Shown: piece after piece, positions 5,577-5,785 of the stretch | How the letters are laid out: every line of letters begins with the position of its first letter | How positions within the stretch are numbered: the first letter of the stretch is position 1 | DNA from: an uncultured Eubacteriales bacterium | GTDB taxonomy: Bacteria > Bacillota_A > Clostridia > Oscillospirales > CAG-272 | DNA: 5,785 bases | Assembly: GCA_900555345.1 (NCBI GenBank) | Contig: USKS01000114.1 | Span: 1 to 5,785 of the forward strand | Reading direction: 5' to 3' | Translations under genes and position numbers: made by a program | The notes under the pieces: generated by a model | Told to the model about the DNA's origin: nothing | The model's input: the letters and a program-made list of their open reading frames with translations, nothing else | The model's database searches: none

Positions 5577-5785
5577 TCAGTTTGCCGTGTCCTCTGTGTT
5601 CTCTCCGAATATAATTTCTCTGAGTATTGCTCTGCTTTTGTCAAGATCCGGCACGAGCACCGCCATTCCGTTTATATAAGCGGGTGTATATGTGCCGTCC
5701 TCGGGCAGTCGGTGCTGCTCCAATGATTCGATGTTCATGGAATACAGCGACATGGCGGTGTTGATGATCTCGCTGTTTGTCATGT
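5577..5785 (-). CDS. LytR-CpsA-Psr (LCP) family protein, C-terminal end only
   Basis: Only the last 68 complete codons are inside the window; the gene continues past the right edge, so the methionine at 5783 is probably internal. LCP proteins are membrane-bound phosphotransferases that attach teichoic acids, capsule or other glycopolymers to peptidoglycan on the outside of the cell. The visible part fits the C-terminus of the LytR-CpsA-Psr domain: NIESLEQHRLPEDGTY (17-32) followed by YINGMAVLVPDLDKSR (35-50) and a terminal IIFG (57-60). The catalytic arginines and the N-terminal membrane segment lie outside the window and cannot be checked. The TGA stop (5579-5577) is one base from the start of the PHP phosphatase gene, so the two form an operon ending at the shared terminator. 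Confidence 0.8.
   Translation of the reverse strand, partial: MTNSEIINTAMSLYSMNIESLEQHRLPEDGTYTPAYINGMAVLVPDLDKSRAILREIIFGENTEDTAN

Noticed and set aside
1..5785. CRISPR array, tRNA or rRNA genes, insertion sequence or phage attachment site
   Set aside because: I saw no regularly spaced repeats outside the Noc linker, no tRNA-like cloverleaf, no rRNA sequence, and no transposase or integrase coding sequence.

Overview
The window looks like chromosomal DNA from a GC-rich member of the Firmicutes, probably a Clostridia or Oscillospiraceae-type anaerobe. The evidence is the mnmE - rsmG - noc gene order, which is the replication-origin-proximal neighbourhood of Firmicutes, together with purine-rich Shine-Dalgarno sites, a LytR-CpsA-Psr (LCP) protein and a HisJ-family PHP phosphatase. 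The taxonomic placement is an inference.

Layout, left to right. Bases 69-1439 (+) hold a complete mnmE (tRNA U34 modification GTPase). Bases 1440-1683 carry no convincing gene but contain short repeats and a terminator for the opposite strand. Bases 1684-2184 (-) encode a small secreted, C-terminally membrane-anchored, low-complexity acidic protein of unknown function. An intergenic stretch of about 100 bases separates it from a divergent pair: an RNHCP-domain zinc-ribbon-like protein (2292-2630, +) and rsmG (2641-3390, +), ten bases apart. After a leader with a possible promoter comes noc (3517-4740, +), a ParB-family CTP-dependent DNA-binding protein with an unusually long repetitive N-terminal linker. 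A strong symmetric hairpin at 4741-4779 ends noc and also ends the convergent operon on the other strand: an LCP-family gene (only its 3' end, 5577-5785, -) followed by a PHP-domain phosphatase (4784-5575, -) whose start sits one base from the LCP stop.

How the genes relate. mnmE and rsmG both modify RNA used in translation (tRNA wobble uridine and 16S rRNA G527). Noc normally couples nucleoid position to cell division. In the familiar Firmicutes order mnmE-mnmG-rsmG-noc-soj-spo0J, mnmG should lie between mnmE and rsmG, and soj/spo0J should follow noc. Neither is the case here. The mnmG slot is occupied by the inverted membrane protein gene and the RNHCP gene, and noc runs straight into a terminator. 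The block therefore appears rearranged.

Nothing here is a clear new multi-gene system. The most interesting points are the expanded repeat linker of Noc with its Noc-type specificity residues, the interrupted mnmE/rsmG order, the uncharacterised anchored protein and RNHCP protein, and a hairpin near the start of the phosphatase gene that shares its 10-base arms with that gene's own terminator.
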